Positions 42,501-57,500 of a DNA stretch of 64,000 nucleotides are shown piece after piece (the stretch's first letter is position 1; each line of letters begins with the position of its first letter). Origin of the DNA: Orthonyx spaldingii (taxonomy: Eukaryota; Chordata; Aves; Passeriformes; Orthonychidae). Location: positions 2,140,663 to 2,204,662 of the forward strand of contig VZTJ01001769.1 in NCBI GenBank assembly GCA_013397795.1, written 5' to 3'. The notes beneath the pieces are model-generated. The model made no database searches. It was given only the letters and a program-made list of their open reading frames with translations, and was not told the origin of the DNA. Made by a program: the position numbers and the translations under genes.

Positions 42501-45500
42501 GGCCTAATAATTCCAATGCCTACAGTTAACTGGCAAAGTAACAAGATTTCTCTGTAATTTCATGTAAGGAAGAGGCATTTTGGTGAATATTCTCTCCAGT
42601 GACGTTACTCGGAGCTTGTATGAAGTGAAAGGGAAACAGAAGCTTTCGAAAACATTTGTATTGGCCCTTCTTTTATTATGAACGTGCATTCCACAGCTCT
42701 ACACAACCAAAGAATTAACTATATTCCCTCATTCACCCTAAACAATTTACCTTTTTCTTCCCTACATTTCACCTCAAAAATGTAATCCTTGCTATGCACT
42801 CTAACATTTCCTTGTTTCATGTGAAACACTTTTAAAAATTGCTCCCAAAACATTAACTGGCAATAGTCAAGCTGACATAACTCTGGCAAATAATCAACTG
42901 ACATAGTTTGTCATTTTTTTAAAAATATATTAAGCAAACAACAAAAAAATCCACACAAAAACCTAGCTGTATTCTGTATGAAAACACTGAACATACAATC
43001 TTAAATGGCTTTTTTTGCACCCATGCAATCTCAACAACAACAAAAAAAAAAAAATCATTTTAAGCTAAAAGGTTCTATTGTTAGATACCATTACTTAGTA
43101 ACATTAGGAAAAAATGCATATCAAGGATCTTTTGGATTTTCCCCCATTATCTCTTTATACTGAGGCGTCAGAAGTGAGCAGGAGTAACTACACTTTAAGT
43201 GCTTCACTGACATTAAAGATTAAAGAATAATCACTGGAAACTATTTTTCAATGAACAGCCTGTGAAGTGCTTCAGAACATGAAATTTGGGCAGAAAAGCA
43301 ACTACATCATTACTAGAGATCACAGAATCGCAGAAAAAAAAAAGATTGAAAAATATTTTTGAAAGTAATTTTTTCCAACTTTCTGCTAAAAGCTGTGTTT
43401 ATTTCAGAACTAGTTTAGCCTGCTCATGAGCTTAACCAGCTCTGTTTTAGAAATCTCCAAAGATGGAGATTCCACAATCCAAGAATCCCTCTCGCAAACT
43501 GTTTATTGTTTAAGCATTCTCATAGCAAAATTTTTCTTCTAATACCCAAGAGTTTTCCCTTGTTGCAATTTATGACAGCTGCCTCCTGTTCTTTCACTGT
43601 ACCTCAGTATCTGGCTCCATCTTCTGTATAACCCCTCCATCAGGAAACAGCAGGCTACTGCTATGACTATGATCACCTTAGGAAAGAAACCAAGACACCC
43701 CAGCTACCTTTCAAAGTGGAGCGGCTGGCAGGTCTGCCGACGTTATTTTTCTGATGCTTTGTTGACATTCGCTTCATCTGGCGGGGTGTACTAGGGGGAG
43801 AAGTGCCATAGAAAGTGTCAGCACTTGTTTCATCTGATAATTCCTCAGGGTCAGATTCAGAGATCTTGGAAGTAGCATCTCCTGATTTGCACTCTTTCCT
43901 GCAGAAAACAAGATAAACCATTACATTCATGATAAAGACTTCTGACTTGCAATATCTGTTTAGGAAGCTAATCCACCCATAAATCCCAACCACAGTCAAC
44001 CTTCTTTATTTTACTGCCACATCCATGTATGTTTACCCCATAAAACCTTAGGGTTTTTCATATCCCTAAGGACAAGTTTCCAATCAAATAAATAATAGGC
44101 AACATAAAAAGAGGAAGGCACAGGCAGAGTGTCACTAGAAAAACACAATGTAAACATACATGTATACGCAATATATCCCTTTCTGTAAAAACTTGTGGCA
44201 AGCCTAAACTAAGAGGTGCATGAAATAAACAAAGGCTCAAACATACAAATATAATGCAAGACATTCAATCTAATCCACAGTAGCAACAACAGCAGAGGTC
44301 TTCCCTTCCATCCTCCACCCCCTAAACCCCACATACCACAAAGGCAACTTCTAAAATCACTCTCCCATCCTTCAAAAACTTTTATCTAGCATAGGAGACT
44401 TGAAAGTATTTTTCACAGATTTTAACATCAAGTATATTAATACCATTAATATCACAGATAAATACCATCACTCCCCAGTGGTGGCATACATGGAATTCTC
44501 TTGTTTTAACACATATCAGGGAGAAGAACACACATCTTCAGAAAAGGAAAAGTTGCAGTTTGCCTCTATTCCCTCACTTATTTCTGAAGCAGGTGTGCAA
44601 ATAACTTGACTCTACATAACTCTCAGTAACTCTTGACTCTAGTAGAAGACTCTGAGGCAAAGAAACAATCAATCTACACCAGTGCAAGATAGCATCAGTA
44701 TCTGGTAACTTCAATTTCATTGGAATCACAAATTATGTTTTACTTGCTACTATTTTAGGGGCAGACAAGGAATGTTACTCATGCTCTGGTGGAATGAGTC
44801 TGAGTTATGAAAGCAAGAAATATGCCATAATATTTCCAGCCAGTAGAACAGCAGTAAGGCTAACAAAAAAAAAAAAACCAAACAAAACGCAGATACTGTA
44901 CTTTTTCTTGACCTTTAGCTAAAACCAGAAATAAATACCTTAGCATGCAGAACAGTTATGTTCCCTACAAAGCCACAGAAACGTTTAGTGCATGAAATAC
45001 TCTTGTCATTTTACTCTTCTCACTCTACTACTTCAGCTTCGAGAAGGCAGCAAGCAAGTTCACCAACTTCTGCAGATAAACCTTATTGGTTACGCAAGAA
45101 AAATGACCCAGGTGGTACCGCAGCACCACCTGGTGTCCACGGAGAGTCCTACAATCTGGTCATAATGACAACCACACAGAATCACCAATACGTTTAGTCT
45201 GGTTTCCTTGCCTTGGGACATCATGCTGTTACTGTGTCTTAGCAATCTGATTTAACCAACCCCCACTGCAAAATATAACAAAAAGTCTTACATTTGTTCC
45301 TACAGATCTTGTGAAAATAGGTGGATGAGTAAGAGAAACAGATCTTGTAAGTACTGAGTCAGGAAAGTGGAACTCTAGTTTACGTCTTTTTGGACGCCAG
45401 AAGAGCTTTATTTCTGAGCACGCTTGCAAACAGCCTTACTGCAAAAAACACTTCAGGCAGAGAACATCCCTCTGATCTTGCCAAAGACAAACCAACCACA

Positions 45501-48500
45501 AGAGACTAAACCACATAAAACAGAAGTCATTAGTTCCAGTGCTTATGGAGCCATTTGTTTTTTCAGTGATCTCACTGGCCTGGCAAGGCACAGGGTGGGG
45601 TGCTGATGCTCTTGTGGAGGCTGGCAGAACAGATCCTGCAAACACTCACGTTAGGTCTTCAAGGCAGTTTTAAACTAGGACAAGTTACCTCATTAGGAAA
45701 AACCAGTGAAAACACTGTTTTCCTTCTGTTTGTAAGTAAGCAACCTCTTCGAAGAACATAATGATCAAACATCTCCACCAGGCTGAATTAAGTGATCTTT
45801 AAAGAACATAAGCTGGTTATTTCAGTCACCATTGCTGGAGGCATTTGAAAGACATGTAGATGTGGCCCTTACAGGACATGGTTTATTGGTGGACTTGAAT
45901 GTGTTATTTACAGTCAGTCTCAATCTCAGAGGTCTTTTTCAACCTAAATGATTCTGTACCTCTACCTTGTTTTTTTCTCGCTATGTCTGATGAGAGGGCA
46001 TGAGCTACAGAAGTATTCAAATTACATCCAACCTCACACCTGAATTACATACATACCTGGACAGTGGCATCTAGTATGACTTACTTAACATTCAGCCATT
46101 TTTTCTGGGTAATTTAGTAAGATGTTCTTTGATAAAAAGCATAGCAGACATCACCAAACATGCAGCACTTGTGATCATATCACAAAGCAAGCAATCATGC
46201 TCTTGTTCATAACAACAGAACCACTCTTGTTAGCAGCTGGTGAGATGATCTAACCAAAGCTGGCTGGCCTGCTTAGAGAGACAAAGGAAGGCACAGGTTG
46301 CAAAGCAAGTTTTAAAAATTCAGCATACTCAGTTTAGGGTTTGTGTGCAAAGACGATACCTCAACTCAGAACTCAAAACAATGCCAGTTAACAAGATTCA
46401 GTTGCACCAGTGCAAGCCTTATGGTACAACAATGCACTGAAAAGCAGCTACATCAGCTTTGACATGCTAGGATCCATTTTTCTCATCCAGACAACACCAG
46501 ACATATAAGATCTGCAGCAGGAGCACTCTGGTATTAAAATCAGTTATGATTTTTACAGATTAGTGACACAGCATTTGCAATGTTTGTGTGTTATTTACTG
46601 TCATGAACTAGTACCATAGACTAATTAAATCTGCCAATCTATAAAATGCAGTACTGGCAAGCCTGAATCAGATTATAGTGTTGGTTATTAGACAGAATTG
46701 TTGGTTCCTAAATACTGTTGCAACCAGAGTTGAGAAACATTAATCAAGGTTAATTTCTTCGTAGCTACCAAGATATGCAGGTTTTCTCCCCCACAGCCAA
46801 TGAGAACCATCCAAATTTTAATTAGGCTTGCACACAAAAAGTGAAAGCTAGACAACTGCAGTTACTATTTGCCAATAACAGCCTAAATCCAATCCCTACA
46901 AGGAAAACTGTAAGTGCATAATTTTCATAGTCTATTTATAGGTTCCCAGCCTCCATTTTAATAAGAAAAATGCTTCTTAGAATTTTACCCTCAGAATGTA
47001 AGAAAGACTGTAGCCAGCATGCATAAATCACAAATATTGGGAAAGTTTTAAGAGCAGTATGGTAAAAACAACAACCAAAGCAAAACACCTTGACAGCTCT
47101 GAAATGCACCAAAAAAATCCAACAAACCAAGCATGTTTCCAACAAGTAACTACTGTATGTTACACCAGGGTGCATTTCAACCAGAATCTGAACACAGAGA
47201 ATACATAATTTCTTTAATTTGCACTTCTAGATGACAACAAGATTTTATTTCTTTTTTTTAACTAAGTAAAAGGGATGGCAATGTATCTACAATTCCAGCT
47301 CAGTCATGAAAACCAAGATAATTCTTCCAGATTTTCAAAGGCCTGCAAACAAAAATAGGCAGGGGGGGNNNNNNNNNNNNNNNNNNNNNNNNNNNNNNNN
47401 NNNNNNNNNNNNNAATGGGAAGGGGGGGGGGGGAGCAGAAATCGAGGTATGAAATTTGAAGCACCAGGACACAGAGTAAAAAGTCTGGCAACCACCACTA
47501 TTCATATAGGCCATAACCTTTGGAAAAATGCTTCATTTATCACTAAAAATAAATGAACAAATGAAAAGACCACTGAGGATCACATAGGAACATGTTACAA
47601 CTAATTAGGCTAAAGTCACACTGAGGAATACAATTTTTAACCAGTACAAACTTCTGCACTCCCCTGAAGCATTATTCAAGCTTGGAAAGTTTGTAACAAC
47701 CATTAATGAGAGGTCACCCTAAAAACTGTGACAACTATATGGAGGAAATATCTTTTTATTCTTCCCTTTATATCAGCTACCCTCCTCAAAAGCAGGAGTT
47801 CAAATCCATTAGGCACTTACATAATTAACTCAGGTTCAGTCACTGCTTATCATCCCACGTGCAGTTTAAAAGCTTGTTGGCCACCTGAGCAGTAGAGGTC
47901 AACTGACTGGACTACAAGCACATGGCAATAAATCTGAGTGAGGCAGTTACCACACAGCAGCCAGGATAATCGCCCACCACAATGGTTTGGAAGCTGCGCA
48001 CTCCAGAGACTGCTGCTGTAAACAGCTTCCTGCAGTTTCAAAGACATCACACCGTGCAGGAATCAGTGAGGCTCTTTCTCAACACTTCTTATGGCACCCT
48101 GCCATTTTCATACAAAGAACTACAATATCTGTACAGAGTCCAGCACCAAATTACCGAGTACCAAGCTCTTGACATTCAGTGGCTTTGTTTTAAAAGCAAA
48201 GTGTCTATTTTTCAAATATATACTCCTTAACTCAGATTCAGCCTGATAATTAACGCAGGAACATTCGTCTGTTCTTAGTAATGCACATTCCCAGTCAGCA
48301 AAAGTAGCAGAAAACACAGGCACTACACACTGTCAAGCACATCTTGTTAAAGTTAAGGTTTACATAAAGGTACTCACAATCAGTCTATTTCAAACAATAT
48401 TCTGACAAGAACTGTCATCACCCAAAAGCTGTTGGTAATGTAAAACGCAAACAGAATTTTTAGGTACCCAGCTTTGCACCTGTTAAAACAGAAAAACAAT

Positions 48501-51500
48501 GAAGTATCCAGCTGGTGCTGCAGAACACCACACACAGCAAAACTTTGCAATCAGAAGCTCCAATTTCTGTGGGGCAGTACTAGGTTTCATTTTACAGCAG
48601 AAGAGACTGTAATGGTACTCCTGGACCAACAGCACAAGGAAGGAACTTCACTAAACAACCAGTAGCACCTTGGGTAACAAAGACTGAGGATTAAACAACC
48701 TCATCAGGAAAACAAGAGGAAAAAAACTGAAGTTCTGCTACAGCACAGGACAGCTCCCTGGTGTAAACACAGTGTTATGTTCCCACGTTAGGAAAGCATC
48801 ATGCACCCCTGTATTTTAATCACGTTTTAAAAATTATGTTCTGAGGGAAGCTGTAAGCTTAATAAATGGACATGGTTCTGAAAGGTTCCTGAACCAAAAG
48901 CGGAAACAACTAAAAATCCAGCTTTGGATAAGGTATTTTCAAAGATCTGCTACACGAGTAAATACAAAAATGAAGTTTTTGATGCTACTGCATTTACTAT
49001 AAACTGCTCTAAGTGGAGTAAAAGGAAGTCTTCAGTAGACAGCAAGGAAAAAATCTTGTTGGGTTTTTTTAAAATTATATTTTTTTTATTACAGCACAGC
49101 AGGAATTTGCACACAGTTTGTACAAATAACACTTTTTTTTTTTTTTTGCTAAATGCATCCTGTGTAAGCCTGGCACAGCACTTACAGGTAGGAAAAAAAT
49201 AGCCTGTCAGCTGGATACAAAAATTCTATGATGAGCACAGACATTCAAATAGTGTACATATCATATATTCCTCCTGTCATTATACCTCTACAGACTGCAG
49301 ACAAACAGTGTTCACGTTAAAACCTAATACTGACATAGAGTAATGAAGATACTTGACCTTGTTTTCACATTTGAATCTCAGATATCTGAGCTCAATGTTT
49401 CTGAGTAGTCAATGTTAAATCTTAGTCATCAATAACATGTCATTGCTACCGACATGAATAGTTCTTACTATTACAAACTTGGTAAAATACTTGGTAAGAT
49501 TTTTAACAGTATAATTAAATTCAACTTGAAACAAAGGATATGTTTGGCTTTCTAATTTGTTATCCTAAGTATAATCTGGGTAAGCTATAGCAGAGTACCA
49601 AGTTTGGGGAGGGTTTCTGCACAAGAATCATTACCACAAAGATAAATTACAGATACAGTCCTCCTTAAATTCAAGCGCAAAATTTTTAAACAAACAGAAA
49701 AGTCTTCAAATTATGTAGGGCAAAACCAATTAAGACTTGCAAGAAGTACCACATTTCTATTGAAGCCTGGATCAGCTTCCTCCTGAGAAAAAAACTTTGT
49801 TACTTTTGGAAAATATCTGCTTGGCAAACGAATATCCATGATTTTGAATAAGGAACTGGAAGGAATATATGTTACCTGTAGCTTTTCCAAATTTTAGACA
49901 GAACATATGCCACATCCCAGCAGCAGAACAAAAAGATCTGAAAACAACTTCAAGCTGGAAGGGAGAGCAGTAACAAAAGTTTTGGTGTTCCAAGTTTCTA
50001 GCTCACAAGGATCTTGTAGACATCACTTTACTCTAGAAAAGAGGCATCTGGATAACTTAACTTGACAGTAAAGCCTGGCAGAAAATCATCTAACAGCACT
50101 CATTCTGGAAAAGGGGAACTTCAGAGTACCATTTCTTCTGGCATGAAGACTGTATGAAAAAAAAAACAGGGAAGAAGAACAAAATAAAAATATTCTCCTC
50201 TAAATAACTTGTTGCCTTTTCAGCTCTTCCCTCAGTTGGCAAGTAAAAAGCAAGACTGCTAACACCTGTAATTTCTTCTTTTCAAGCAGGCTTCTCTACC
50301 TCAGTTTGTGTATTCCTTTATATCTGCACTGTTCTTCCTTTCTACAGCACGTGACTAATCCTGTCTAGTTACAAGCATCCATTTCCCAGCTCTTCTGAAA
50401 GCTAAGACATAAATATTTAGGACAGTCACATTCAACCTTTCATTGACTTCTCTAATGATAAAAGCAGATCATATGTAAGGCACACCAATGTAAAGGCTAA
50501 AATGAATGGGAAAAAAACCCCAAACTTAAAACCTGTCCTAAAATTAGAAAAAAGTTTGAAAGAGACAGAGATCTTAAAAATAATGCCTGGAGGTAATCTA
50601 AGTAAACAAAAAAATATTTTGTCACATTATTGTCTTAAAACAACATTTAAAGGTAGAAATCTAGGGCTTTTCTGTATTTACTAAGTATTTCAAATTATGT
50701 TTTAAAGAATACACAGTACCAGCGTAACAATTTCAGTTTTAAGCAATATTCAAATTCAGCTGTACATAGCTACATTTTTTTTTCTCCCAGAGAAATCAGG
50801 GGAAGGCAGGATATGTGAAAATTTACCTCTTCAGTCTAAGAATGAACAACAAGCATGTTGGGGGAAAACAGCTGATACCTGGACAGGAAGAAAGGAGAGC
50901 AAAGAATTTACTTACAACAGATAGTAATTTTACCATTTACTCCTGACACAAAATGCAAAAAAGCACTTGCATCTTTCATCTAGTATGTCTTCACATGCAA
51001 ATCTTATAGAATCTAAGTTTTCACTAAAAACAGCTTACAGAAGAGACACTTGTAAGAGCACAAAAAAGGAAGCAATATTCCAAAAAAATCTTAAGCAAAT
51101 ATTAAATGCAATGCTATTCACACAGCTTTTTACAGTAAAGACCCTCAGAAATTACCAACACTAGAGTCACAGTAAGACGACACAAGATGGGGAATCTGTT
51201 CCAGTGCACCTTTTGCTTCCCTGCTTGTACATCCCTGCCCCTTTTGCCATCCCTTCTGCACAGAAGGCAACAATCATGTGACCTCAATTACCAACCTGAC
51301 AGTGAAAAAAGTAATTCATTTTCTGGTGCACCATTTATCTGTCAGATCAACACACACAAGAGAAAACCCCATAGCCATGTGACAGCCAATCTCCTCCACT
51401 ACATCATTGCTGAACCTGGCATTCACTTGTAGAGAGACCAGGGGGAAGAAGGCAACCTGCTGTGTGTTAAGTGAAATCATGCCCTCAGTCACTCTCTTCT

Positions 51501-54500
51501 GGCTGCACATGAAGCAATTTTACGTGATGGTCTGTCCCTTTTGCTTTCCACTGGTACTTTGCCAGAAGTCACCAGCACTCAAGACGCACAAGCATAACTT
51601 AAAGTACCAACCCTGGTTCTTCACTGGTGCTGCCAAAACAATCCAGTTTAGCTGGAATGCCTTTGTTAGCAGGATTTTTCCAACCTCAGCCACTTTATTT
51701 TTGATTAGGCAGCCAAATGCACTTAATGTCACATTGGCAAGTTTCATATGGCAGACATTCCTAGCTGAGGGAGGGCAAGAGAGGGATGTTAGGAGATGAG
51801 AACAGTGATTTTCAGCTGAATCGACCACAAAACTAATGCAGATGTTTACTTGCAGCAACAATAAAAGCAAAACCCTGGGGCAGGAAGATGTTTAAGGTAA
51901 TACCAGTATCACCACCAAGAACTGACTGATTACATAATTCCAGTAGCTTTTTTATAAATTAACCTATGAACAAGGGCTTGTGAATATAGAAATAATGACA
52001 GAAACACTAAAACTTCCTTAGTGAATTGTCAGGACGTAACATTAGCCCTTTAAAAGTCCTTGTTTAGCTTTGGACACCAACCTGTAGCAGGGCTGCACAA
52101 ATGCACACACTCCAGGCTGCTACAAAACCCTTGCCACCCACTTGCAAACTACAGGTTTACACTACAACAGCCCTGCTAACAGTTAAGAACCAAGTACAAA
52201 AAATTCCACATCAGCTGAGGGAGCAATATAAAGCAAGTATTTTTGCTGCAACACAATCAATGGTTTGGAGCAAGATTTCACTGTGACAAAACCACTACTA
52301 TTTCTCCAGAAATCGACAAGGAAAACAATAAAAGTCATTACTGGGGAAAAGACTAATGTACAGCTTTGAGCTAAATCATTAAACTTTAATTGATTACCAG
52401 CAACAACTCTTCCTCCTTGGTAACTCTCAATTAAGCTGTTTAATTGGAACAGTAGGATCCAGCAAGTGTGAATACACTTCATTTCTACAGCAGCCCTCGA
52501 GCACATGTCTGACTAGGCAGTGCCCTCCATTACAAATTTCGCTACAGCACTAATGCACTTAATAGTACATTTTAGTTTAACAGAAAAACTTTAACAAAAT
52601 TTTGTGCTTCCCAAGATCTGGGATCTACCAAACCCGTTCTGCAAATTACTACTACTTTGGCACTTTTCCCAAAAGTCTCCTGTATTCCTAGGCAGAAGCT
52701 TCTATATGTGCTTATTATATTTACAACAAAGACAAAGTCACAGGAAAATCTAAAAAAAGCTATTGAAAGGGTGGTGAGGTATTGAAGCACCTTTTGACTG
52801 ATTACAACACAGTAAAACTCAAAAAGAAGAAATTGCCAAACAACAATTTATAAATAAATTAAGCAGAATGCAAAGTAGTATTCATCATATCTTTTTATTG
52901 CAAGTAGTGATAAGCATTACTGAGACATTTAAATCATCTAAGGAAGTAATTTTTCTTCTGTGAGTTATACCAACTGAAATAAGTATAAAAAAATAAACTA
53001 GAGCTCTTATAAAAGTTTTGGCAGTTCTTCATGTTCTCATCTCAGAAAAAATGATACTCAGAACTTTCTGTTCTTTTTTACTAGCAAATTTGAAAACAGA
53101 GAAAGCTTAACTAATTTTTCCATCTTGGATTATTGTAAGTTTTCATACAAATTTGAATCATGATGTAACAGCATTTACAGCAGATTCATCTCTGAGCTTG
53201 CCCCCGACAGATTATTTGATTAAAGCTATGCCATATTTTATTTCAAAAGAAAAAAAAAAAAAAGCCTATTTAATTCTACCCTTGCTCTATACTGTGTAAT
53301 AAAGTGTGAAAATGTTGATGGGTTTGTTAGGTTTCCACATCCATGTTTAAGACTGCCAAGTGAGGCTGCAAATGGATCAAAGGTTAGAGCTGCAGAAACA
53401 GGAGCTAAGAGAGCTTTGCCCAGCCCAGTCAGTATCCAGCTGTCTTTCACTGAACCACTGATGTTAAAGTATTCATTGATTACAGTCCCCATGCTTTTCC
53501 ATCAGTGCTATGTTTTCAACTTCAACTGTATCCTAGCTCACATTTGAGAATTTAAAACTGTTTTGGTTTTTCTTTTTTAATAAGAATCTCTGAAATGTGT
53601 TTTCCTCGCTATTTATGTTTGAGCACTACACAGCACAGTATCAATCCAAAGGGTAAGTGCTGCAATTAAGTTCTTGGCACCTGCACAGATCAGATCCCGA
53701 GGTCTCAAGCCACACATGAAAAGAGTAAAGTATATTTAATTAAGAACTATTCATGAAAAATCTGTACTAACATATTTGCATGGATTTTCTGGAAAATTTA
53801 AGCTACGCCAAAAAAAGTTTCATACTACTGGGAAAAGAGGTATTCTAAAAGACTGTTAGGCTGCTAGGTTCAACTATAAATATATCATATATAAAAGTGA
53901 TAAACTGGGAAATGCACAGACCTGTGATAAAAGGCAAAAAGATCTGTAACAGCCATTCTTCCCCCATTCTCCCACACATACTCTATTCTTCTGGCAGAAA
54001 GTTCCATTCCTAGATAACAAAAAGCTAACAATTGGTTATGATCCCAAAGTTTCAGTTCATCATTTAGATAACATCAAAGTCTCCAAGAACCCTGAAGGTG
54101 AGGGTGAAGTATTGAAAGTTAAATGTGTTTTCAGTGGAAGCTGGTGTCTGAGCACTGCATGCTGGGCTTCTTGTTTGCGACCTTTGGAAAAACCATGCAA
54201 TGCAATGGGATTTCAGTATTCTACACTATTTAGAGCATCCTAAAAGCTCAGTGGTCATGCCCACGGAGAGTTCTACAGCGAGGCCAAGAAGTAACAGAGG
54301 CATGAGTAACTGTGGCCTTGTTATCACTTGCTGAATGGATGTTTCACAGTCAAAATGGTAAAAACCTTTACAAATACTGTTCTCAGGGAAAGCAACAGCA
54401 GGTAAGCCAGCAGCACATGTAAGCCAAGGGCAGTGTAAACCCTATATTCATACCACATTAGAAAGCAACACATGACACTCAATACCACTGACTATCAGCA

Positions 54501-57500
54501 GAACACAGAAGGAATGGAACAAATTTCCTCCTTCTACCCTAAGACAGCAGCAGACATTCATCAGGACAATAGTTACATCCCATCTTGTCTGGTTCCAGAA
54601 TAAAACTGATCGGGTTTAATAGCAAATTAATGTGACTTTACACACAGGGTTCTTGGACTGGACACCAGTGAACATTTGACAACTCAGTAACACTCAAATT
54701 CAGATGTTGAAAACAAACATTCTCATTTGGCTTTATATTTGCAGTAAACCAAGAGTGAGCATGGCACCATTATCAACTCTTTAAATAAAGAAGTTTGTAA
54801 GTTATTTTTAAAAACTCAAAAATTATTTAGTTAATAAATTACAGACTAAACGTAGCATCAACGCAGTTAACATCAGAGAGAAGAATAAAACTGAAGGAAA
54901 GTAACATTCCTGCAAACATAATTGCTGTAGACAACAGCAAATCCAACCATGCAACTGAAGAAATGAGCTGAGATTCCTGGGCTGACAGAGGTCAACATAC
55001 TATTGACTAGCAGTTGGTAGAATGAAAGATTGTCTTCTAAATGTATTTTAGATGCAGTTTAAAAGAATGGTTTGTATATAATTTAAGAAATGTGGTTGTC
55101 ATGGAAGCCAAACCTTTATAAGCCTCTAAAAATCCTAGTTAGCTCCCTCAAGTAAGAATACTGCATATCCCTTATGCTTTCCTTTAAATTCAGTAGATTT
55201 GTTTTCATCACAGCACGGTTTGCATTCCACAAAGGTCAATATCACTAGCTTACATAATAGTAAAACCAACCTTGACACAGACAGCACTAATTAACAGACA
55301 TAAAAACAACCCAAGCAGCCACACAACACAGACTAATCCTTACTGCTACAAATGCCAAAGACATTTCAACTAGCACTTCATGTGTGTTTGTGCGTAGGTG
55401 GAGCAATCAGTCATTCATCCCAATCTTGCACATGTAAACAAGAAAATGCAATACATGTAGAATAGAGATTACATCTTACCTCATTTAAATGCATAGGGGG
55501 AAAAAAACTATGGCAAAGCTCTATACACTTAAATAATTTTTCCCACTGAAGCTATGATCTTAAGTTAATAAAATAATTTTAAATTCTTTCACTGCTCATA
55601 CACTATCAGCCATACAGATAGCTTAGCAAGCAGGAAAACATATTGAGCACAATTCATGACTTAACCTCAGGCTTCCCCCAAACCACAGATGCTGCAGACT
55701 GACAGCCCAATTCACTGCCATCACAGAGACAAAAAATCTGATAGACGGACTACTAAAAAGTTCCCCAGCAAGGAGGAAGCCTCCACATAATTCACAATTC
55801 CATCCCACTTTATTCACAGCCTTGCTCCTTCCTTCACCCTTGCAGAGGATGCATGCCAGGAGAAAAGAGGACTACAAGCAACCAAGGCACAAGTCAGGGT
55901 AGCCCTATGGCTCTTCATACCTTTGCAGTGCCCCCAAACAAAGGACAAAGTCCAACAAAGGACATGCTTAAGGCCTCATCTTTCTCTATAGTGGATTTTG
56001 TGCCAGAAAAATCTTGGGAAAGCCTAAAATTTGGCTTGGGAAATTTAAAGCCTATGGGCAATAATCAAGAAGCACCAAACACATCTGTTTTAATTACCAT
56101 TCTAAATTACCGAAGTGGAAACACCTTATCTTGAAAATTTTCCACTTGTTTTAAGGATTGGTACTTAAATGTGAATTCTTCAGAAAACTTTTCAGTAGTA
56201 TCTTTTCACTTATCCATAACCACTGCATGCTATCCAGGGTGAAGTGCAATCCTATCTCAAAATCAACAACTGCTTGTAGGTTCCCTGAGCATTTTTCAGT
56301 TTAGAGCTGCCTCCTCTCTCTCCCCACCCCAAAGTGTGTTTCAAGAAAGAAAGGAAGACCGGGGAAAAACAATGTGCTTTTGGAGAGGGATTCCCAGTCA
56401 AATGCTTTGGACTAAGGACTGTGTAATTCAAAAAAAACCATAAATATATTTTATGCTTGCCTTCAGCTTACAAAATGTACCAGTGCATTTATATTCTAAC
56501 AAGACACAGAATCCTCACACAAAGACAAGCAGATTTCTCACACGAGGCAGTCGCAAAACAACAAATCAGTAAGCTTTGTTTATTAAACACATGTAGGTGT
56601 ATTGCTAATTCAGAATGACTGAACACTTCTCCACCACAACTAAAGTTAATTTAAGGAGAATGCATTATAGCAATGCACTTCAGCACTAGCCAGAACTATT
56701 TATCATAAGAATACGTTCATACTCTACAAACAGGATTAAAAGCTATCTGCCATCAAATGGATTTCAAATGCCCAAGCCTGTATAAAATACAAACTGATTT
56801 CAACAAGATTCTGACCTCACAGCCCCAAGAATAAACACCTAATGATGACTCCAAAATTTAAATGAACAGTAATCAAGTCTGAAAAAGCTTCAGATACTTT
56901 ACTTGTATTACACTGAAGTAAAAGCAAGTGCTACATAAAGCCAGAGAAGCAATTGTGCTCTAAAGCAGGTATGAAGCTGGGACACAAAGTACACGCAGAA
57001 GTGAATCACAGTGGAAGGAGTACATGCATTACCCTACACAAATTAAGGCTACCTAATTGTTTTGAGACATCCCCTTCCCACCCACCAGCTCACTGTGAAA
57101 TAACTAATTCAGTTTTCATTTGCTGGGTAAAGTTGTCACCACATTATCCACACCCACATCCGACTCATATAAACTGTCCTGTAATAAGCAGAATCCAGCA
57201 GAGGTCAGAAATGGCCTCGCACAGGAAATGCCTGGGTGTTTTCCACTCAGGCTCTGAAGATTACTCTTCTACATGAAGACAGCCCAGGTCTAGGGTCATG
57301 CTGTTGTACAAACTTTGTTTTAAATCATTTTCTGCTTAACCTGCAATACTAGTCTTTGAAGAGTCCTTTGAAGAAGAACTTAGAATCTTACTAATGCCCT
57401 ACTAGCATTTGTATTTCACAATATTTCTGTTAAACCTAATTAATTTTATATATCTTCTGATTTTGGCATTCTCATGACAGAAAAACAAATCATTAATGCA

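Larger units (their letters stand above)
39672..43707 (-). other. MAP3K4 intron 2 (4.0 kb)
   Basis: GTAGCT...TTACAG. It contains a TC microsatellite (40410-40442) and an old CR1-like copy next to exon 2 (about 43318-43672). The rest is unique AT-rich sequence without coding features. Confidence 0.7.

Noticed and set aside
51407..51799. 130-codon plus-strand ORF in intron 1
   Set aside because: No recognisable domain and no splice context; kept only as part of a possibly conserved noncoding stretch.
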